Below are positions 60,745-64,000 of a stretch of DNA of 64,000 nucleotides, in pieces (position 1 is the first letter of the stretch; the number at the start of each line of letters is the position of its first letter). The stretch spans positions 83,005 to 147,004 of the forward strand of contig JAFZKQ010000074.1 of assembly GCA_017553575.1 (NCBI GenBank), read 5' to 3'. The notes under the pieces are model-generated. The model saw only the letters and a program-made list of their open reading frames with translations, ran no database searches and was not told the origin of the DNA. Source of the stretch: Paludibacteraceae bacterium (GTDB lineage: Bacteria; Bacteroidota; Bacteroidia; Bacteroidales; Paludibacteraceae). The position numbers were made by a program, and so were the translations under genes.

Positions 60745-61078
60745 ATGATTCTATTTTGGAGGGTTCTATAATTGATTTTTGGGAAGTTTTATAGAATCCA
60801 CTGTTTAGGCTACAAAAATAGGGAAAGCCCCGAAAAGTTTTACAATCCACCCCGTTCAAAAATTCTAATAAACAGTGAATTTCTGGCAAAGTACCTTTAT
60901 GTTTCATCATGTTGCATAACATATAATTTGAGGAAGAGGTTTAAGGGGAATGCTGTACATTTGTAGTGTATAATCAATTGTTAGCTACGATATGCGAAAG
61001 ATTCTCTGCCTATGGTTCTGAGATGATTTTGTGGGGGCTATTTTATTGTATTTCAAAGATCTATTAAAAAACCTAATA
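60745..61078. other. Intergenic region with nested inverted repeats
   Basis: 334 bp. TTCTATAA (60764-60771) with TTATAGAA (60789-60796), and CACTGTTTA (60799-60807) with TAAACAGTG (60869-60877). On the minus strand TATTTTTG (60813-60820) could be a -7 box for the barrel gene. TACATTTG at 60956-60963 matches a plus-strand -7 box for the Sel1 gene. Confidence 0.45.
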
Positions 61079-63493
61079 ATGGAACAAACAGATTTTACTA
61101 CTAATCATTTATCTAACACCACCTCTACGATTAAGATGGATGAAAATTGGAAGGAGAAAGTTGAGGCTTTTTTGAAAAGTCAAGCGAAAGCAACGGAAAA
61201 CCCACCGAGTGAGGCTGAAGTTGAAGAGCTAATCAAGATGTTGAATCTTGCCCATGAGAAGGGGGATGTTGAGGCAGCATACTATTTAGGACAGTTTTAT
61301 GCGAACGGTTATCTTGTGGAAAAGGATATGGCGAAGGCCTTCGAGTGGTTCAAGCAGGCGGCCGAAAATGGGTATAGTGATGGTATAAATAACCTTGCCC
61401 TTTGTTATATGTATGGCCGAGGTACAGAGAAAAACTACGAGGAGGCGGTCGAATGGTTGGAAAAGGCTGTTGAGGCAGACCATGCTGAGGCGTATTATAA
61501 TTTGGGATACTGTTATTACCATGGTTATGGTGTCGAGAAGGATTGCGGCGTGGCGGTTAAATTCTATACCCAAGCAGCAGAAAAAGGGTATGGTTTGGCG
61601 AAATCAAAGTTAGCTTGGTGCTATATTTTTGGAATTGGCATAAGACAGGATTGGGACAAGGCCTTTGAGTTGTTCTCACAAGCAGTCGATGAGAACGATG
61701 AGCCAGACGCCATGCATGGTTTGTCTTATTGTTACAGGCATGGATATGGCGTTGAAAAGGATGAAGAAATGGCCATGGAATGGGATTTCCAAGCTGCTTA
61801 CAACGGTCATGCGGAGGCCCAATATGAGGTGGCTGTCCATTGTGAGCGGGTGAAACAAGAGAATTCTGACTATGGTGATGCGAAAGAATACTATTTGGCG
61901 TCTGCTAACAATGGATACGTTAGGGCAAAGGTTAAAGTCGGATTATATTATTTCCATGGTGCAGGGGGATTTGAAAAAGACCCAGAAACTGCCGTTAAGT
62001 GGTTTAGGAAGGCGGCCGAAGAGGATGATTATGGGGAGGCTCAGTATTACTTAGGCTATTGCTATCAGCATGGACTAGGGGTTGAAGAAGACATCGAGGA
62101 GGCGGTTGATTGGTATGAAAAGGCGGCTGGGAATGGCTCTAGTTCTGCACAACTCTTATTGGGTTATATGTACATGAAAGGCGAGGGTGTGGATGAGGAC
62201 AAGGAAAGAGCATTGGAATTGTTTACTGCCCTTGCTGAAAAAGATGATAAACAAGCTTATTTCTATTTGGGGTTGTTGTATGGTGATAGCTCATTCTCTG
62301 GAAGTGATTATCGACAAGCGGTGAAATGGCTTAAAAAGGCGGTCGATGAAGGATATGAGCAAGCCGAAAGTTACCTTGATTATTATAAGCAATTGCAGAA
62401 TGCTAAGGTTGTTGCGGAGGAGTGTGAATCGAAGGCATGCAATAGCGCAGAAGAATACTATTCGAATGGATTGTCATTCAATGCTGCAGGGCAATTTGAT
62501 AAGGCTGCCCAGTGTTATACAAGAGCGGCTGAAATGGGTCATGTCCAAGCTCAGTACAATCTCGCTATTTGTTATGGCAGTGGCCTAGGTGTCCAACAAG
62601 ATTTCCAGAAGGCGTTGATGTGGTATGTGAAGAGCGCCGAGGCAGGTTACTGTATGTCGCAACTTGCGTTAGCCCAACAATATGAGGCGGGTCTGGGTGT
62701 TGAGCAGGACTATACGAAGGCATTTGAGTGGTATAAATTGGCGGAGGCTGAGCTTCCAATGGTAAAGCAGCGTCTTGGAGTTTTTTATTACAAGGGTTTG
62801 GGGGTGAAACAAGACTATGCTGAGGCTGTCCGATTGTTGGAGGAGGTTCTCGCTATGTCGACCCCTACGGAGGAGATACTCTCTATTTTGGCCGATTGCT
62901 ATACGAATGGCTTGGGTGTGGAGGAAGACCCAGAAAAGGCAGAAGAGTATCTTGATAGAATCAAGGAGTTGTCGTATCGACCGCAAAATGCAGAGGATGA
63001 TGATGATGAAAGTGAGGAAGACGATGATGATGACAATGGGTCACAACTTCTCTATTTCTCTCAAATCTATGGTGAGGAGGTGGATTTTGTTGGTGAATTG
63101 GAAAACGGTGATATTGATGAGGAAAAGGTGAGAAAGGTAGAAGAAACCTATAAAGTCAATCTTCCGGAAATACTTAAGCACATGATTTCTCTATGTACTG
63201 ATGACCCTGAGAATTATCTGATGTGTGATGATATGAATATATGTAGGCTCTTGACGATGGACGAGATACTTCATCCAAAGGAGAAATTGGATATAGACTA
63301 TATATCGATGGGTTGCGTGCCAGTGGTTGATGATCTATTTGGCAACAACATAGTTTATTGTGTTGAAGATGAGGAATGGCAACTGCGCGATAATATAGAT
63401 GAGAGTGAAGGTGGCAGTATACATAGGAGAGATGAAGATGTGATGTCCATTATATGGGATATATGGGATGTGGTAGATGAATTAAGTCGTTAA
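61079..63493 (+). CDS. Sel1-repeat protein with a possible C-terminal SUKH domain
   Basis: 804 aa from ATG 61079; the GTG at 61031 adds 16 residues. About 15 Sel1-like repeats cover about 50-650, each near 36 residues with a core like AVEWYEKAAENG plus GYGVEKD, e.g. AYYNLGYCYYHGYGVEKD, AQYYLGYCYQHGLGVEED, AQYNLAICYGSGLGVQQD. After an acidic stretch (DDDDESEEDDDDDNG) comes a globular C-terminus with SUKH/SMI1-like marks (EEKVRKVEETYKVNLPEILK). Sel1 arrays bind proteins; SUKH domains are common immunity modules. No signal peptide, so cytoplasmic. Confidence 0.8.
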   Translation: MEQTDFTTNHLSNTTSTIKMDENWKEKVEAFLKSQAKATENPPSEAEVEELIKMLNLAHEKGDVEAAYYLGQFYANGYLVEKDMAKAFEWFKQAAENGYSDGINNLALCYMYGRGTEKNYEEAVEWLEKAVEADHAEAYYNLGYCYYHGYGVEKDCGVAVKFYTQAAEKGYGLAKSKLAWCYIFGIGIRQDWDKAFELFSQAVDENDEPDAMHGLSYCYRHGYGVEKDEEMAMEWDFQAAYNGHAEAQYEVAVHCERVKQENSDYGDAKEYYLASANNGYVRAKVKVGLYYFHGAGGFEKDPETAVKWFRKAAEEDDYGEAQYYLGYCYQHGLGVEEDIEEAVDWYEKAAGNGSSSAQLLLGYMYMKGEGVDEDKERALELFTALAEKDDKQAYFYLGLLYGDSSFSGSDYRQAVKWLKKAVDEGYEQAESYLDYYKQLQNAKVVAEECESKACNSAEEYYSNGLSFNAAGQFDKAAQCYTRAAEMGHVQAQYNLAICYGSGLGVQQDFQKALMWYVKSAEAGYCMSQLALAQQYEAGLGVEQDYTKAFEWYKLAEAELPMVKQRLGVFYYKGLGVKQDYAEAVRLLEEVLAMSTPTEEILSILADCYTNGLGVEEDPEKAEEYLDRIKELSYRPQNAEDDDDESEEDDDDDNGSQLLYFSQIYGEEVDFVGELENGDIDEEKVRKVEETYKVNLPEILKHMISLCTDDPENYLMCDDMNICRLLTMDEILHPKEKLDIDYISMGCVPVVDDLFGNNIVYCVEDEEWQLRDNIDESEGGSIHRRDEDVMSIIWDIWDVVDELSR

Positions 63494-63514
63494 ATTGTGC
63501 GCCGTGACTTATTT

Positions 63515-63550
63515 GGGGGATTCTTTGTGAAAAGGAATCCCCTTTTCGTT
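63515..63550 (+). terminator. Terminator after the Sel1-repeat gene
   Basis: GGGGATTC (63516-63523) with GAATCCCC (63535-63542), then TTTTCGTTTT. Confidence 0.8.
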
Positions 63551-63564
63551 TTGATAGGGTCATT

Positions 63565-63619
63565 GTAGAGACGATGTGCACAAATCAAGTAGAGACGATG
63601 TGCACATCGTCTCTACTTG
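63565..63619. repeat. 34-bp perfect palindrome with an extra half copy
   Basis: 63586-63619 is a perfect 34-bp palindrome (17-bp half CAAGTAGAGACGATGTG). A direct copy of GTAGAGACGATGTGCAC precedes it at 63565-63581. It sits between convergent genes. Resembles the short interspersed palindromes of Bacteroidetes genomes. Confidence 0.8.
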
Positions 63620-63631
63620 TATCGCGTCCCC

Positions 63632-64000
63632 CTATTTCAATTCGTTGACGAACAGGTATTTGAAGGTGAACGGGAGGAGCTTCCTCTTTTTGGGCGAGAG
63701 GAGCTGTACGATGCACCTGGCCGCGGCCCTGGCCTTCCAGCCGAGGAGTGCGACGGTCCCGAGGGACTTGGCGAATCGGATGGCTGAGTTCATGACGGAC
63801 TTGTACCTTTGTGGGGATATGGACTCTGGGTTGCAGAGGGAGAGCTCCTGCACGAGTGAGCAGTCCATCAGCAGGATCCGGTTGCCGCGCCGGCAGAGGT
63901 GGTGGAAGTACCAGTTGTCCAGGGCGTCGAGCGGGTACTCCTCGTTGAACCCGCCCAGTGCCTCCATGGCGGATACCCGCAGTATGGCCCCGGAGTTGAA
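63632..64000 (-). CDS. Family 2 glycosyltransferase, C-terminal part (partial)
   Basis: The gene enters from the right edge. The visible 122 residues begin FNSGAILRVSAMEALGGFNE (the typical GT2 acceptor region of rhamnosyl- or galactosyl-transferases, with the GGFNE motif), then DALDNWYFHHLCRRG and a helical C-terminal extension (KARAAARCIVQLLSPKKR). GC content is clearly higher than the surroundings. Sugar and acceptor unknown; likely surface-glycan synthesis. Confidence 0.78.
   Translation of the reverse strand, partial: FNSGAILRVSAMEALGGFNEEYPLDALDNWYFHHLCRRGNRILLMDCSLVQELSLCNPESISPQRYKSVMNSAIRFAKSLGTVALLGWKARAAARCIVQLLSPKKRKLLPFTFKYLFVNELK

Noticed and set aside
1..64000. CRISPR array, tRNA or rRNA genes, intact insertion sequences
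   Set aside because: No regularly spaced repeats, no cloverleaf or rRNA-like stretch, and no transposase-like protein found by reading.

Overview
The window is a Bacteroidales-type (Bacteroidota) chromosome segment. Evidence: promoters of the form TTTG-N19/20-TAnnTTTG, weak ribosome binding sites, the gene neighbourhood uvrC-dtd with deoC, MazG and nadA nearby, families typical of the group (DUF4846, DUF4292, SpmA/SpmB fusion, MetS-like transporter subunit), a PL11 pectin lyase with a C-terminal tail like a type IX secretion sorting domain, and four copies of the palindrome TGTTCCACGTGGAACA, which fits the ParB-binding parS consensus. The genus is not resolved.

Layout. 1-10 kb: informational and housekeeping genes (uvrC end, dtd, U32 peptidase, dusB, polA, polyprenyl synthase, deoC, MazG, nadA), with the four parS sites in the first 3.6 kb. 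10.0-10.9 kb: a 920-bp AT-rich gene-free gap with DnaA-box-like 9-mers. 10.9-15.2 kb: a lipoprotein, a GT2/LicD sugar-modifying pair, and a GC-rich DUF4846/M15 peptidase pair. 15.3-26 kb: a seven-gene minus-strand defence operon with one consensus promoter: half-HsdS, HsdM, AlbA_2-type protein, HsdS, OLD-type ATPase-nuclease, HsdR and a YgjP-type metalloprotease. 26-35 kb: nucleoside hydrolase, an NSS transporter with a 30-aa partner, two further small genes, a polysaccharide deacetylase, sufE/sufS, and an LPS-core glycosyltransferase/kinase pair. 35.4-36.9 kb: a DUF4143 ATPase cassette bounded by about 63-bp direct repeats, followed by an array of alternating inverted repeats. 37-41 kb: DUF481 protein and PL11 lyase.

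41.4-50.6 kb: a LuxR-type regulator followed by a tetrapyrrole operon (hemE, hemC/D fusion, hemB, hemA, hemL, hemN, hemY) running from glutamyl-tRNA to protoporphyrin, with no ferrochelatase in view. Two enzymes have unusual architecture. The HemC part lacks the domain carrying the dipyrromethane-cofactor cysteine and is joined to HemD through a segment resembling the C-terminal part of a CobA/SUMT methyltransferase. HemA lacks its dimerisation domain.

50.9-59 kb: dut, a TPR protein, a DUF4292 lipoprotein, an EnvC-like murein hydrolase activator, a Wzz-like protein, a Gfo/Idh/MocA oxidoreductase, an SpmA/B-like membrane protein and ybeY. 59-64 kb: an Omp85-like barrel, a Sel1-repeat protein with a possible SUKH domain, a perfect 34-bp palindrome, and the end of a GC-rich glycosyltransferase gene. 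I saw no rRNA, tRNA, CRISPR array or intact insertion sequence.
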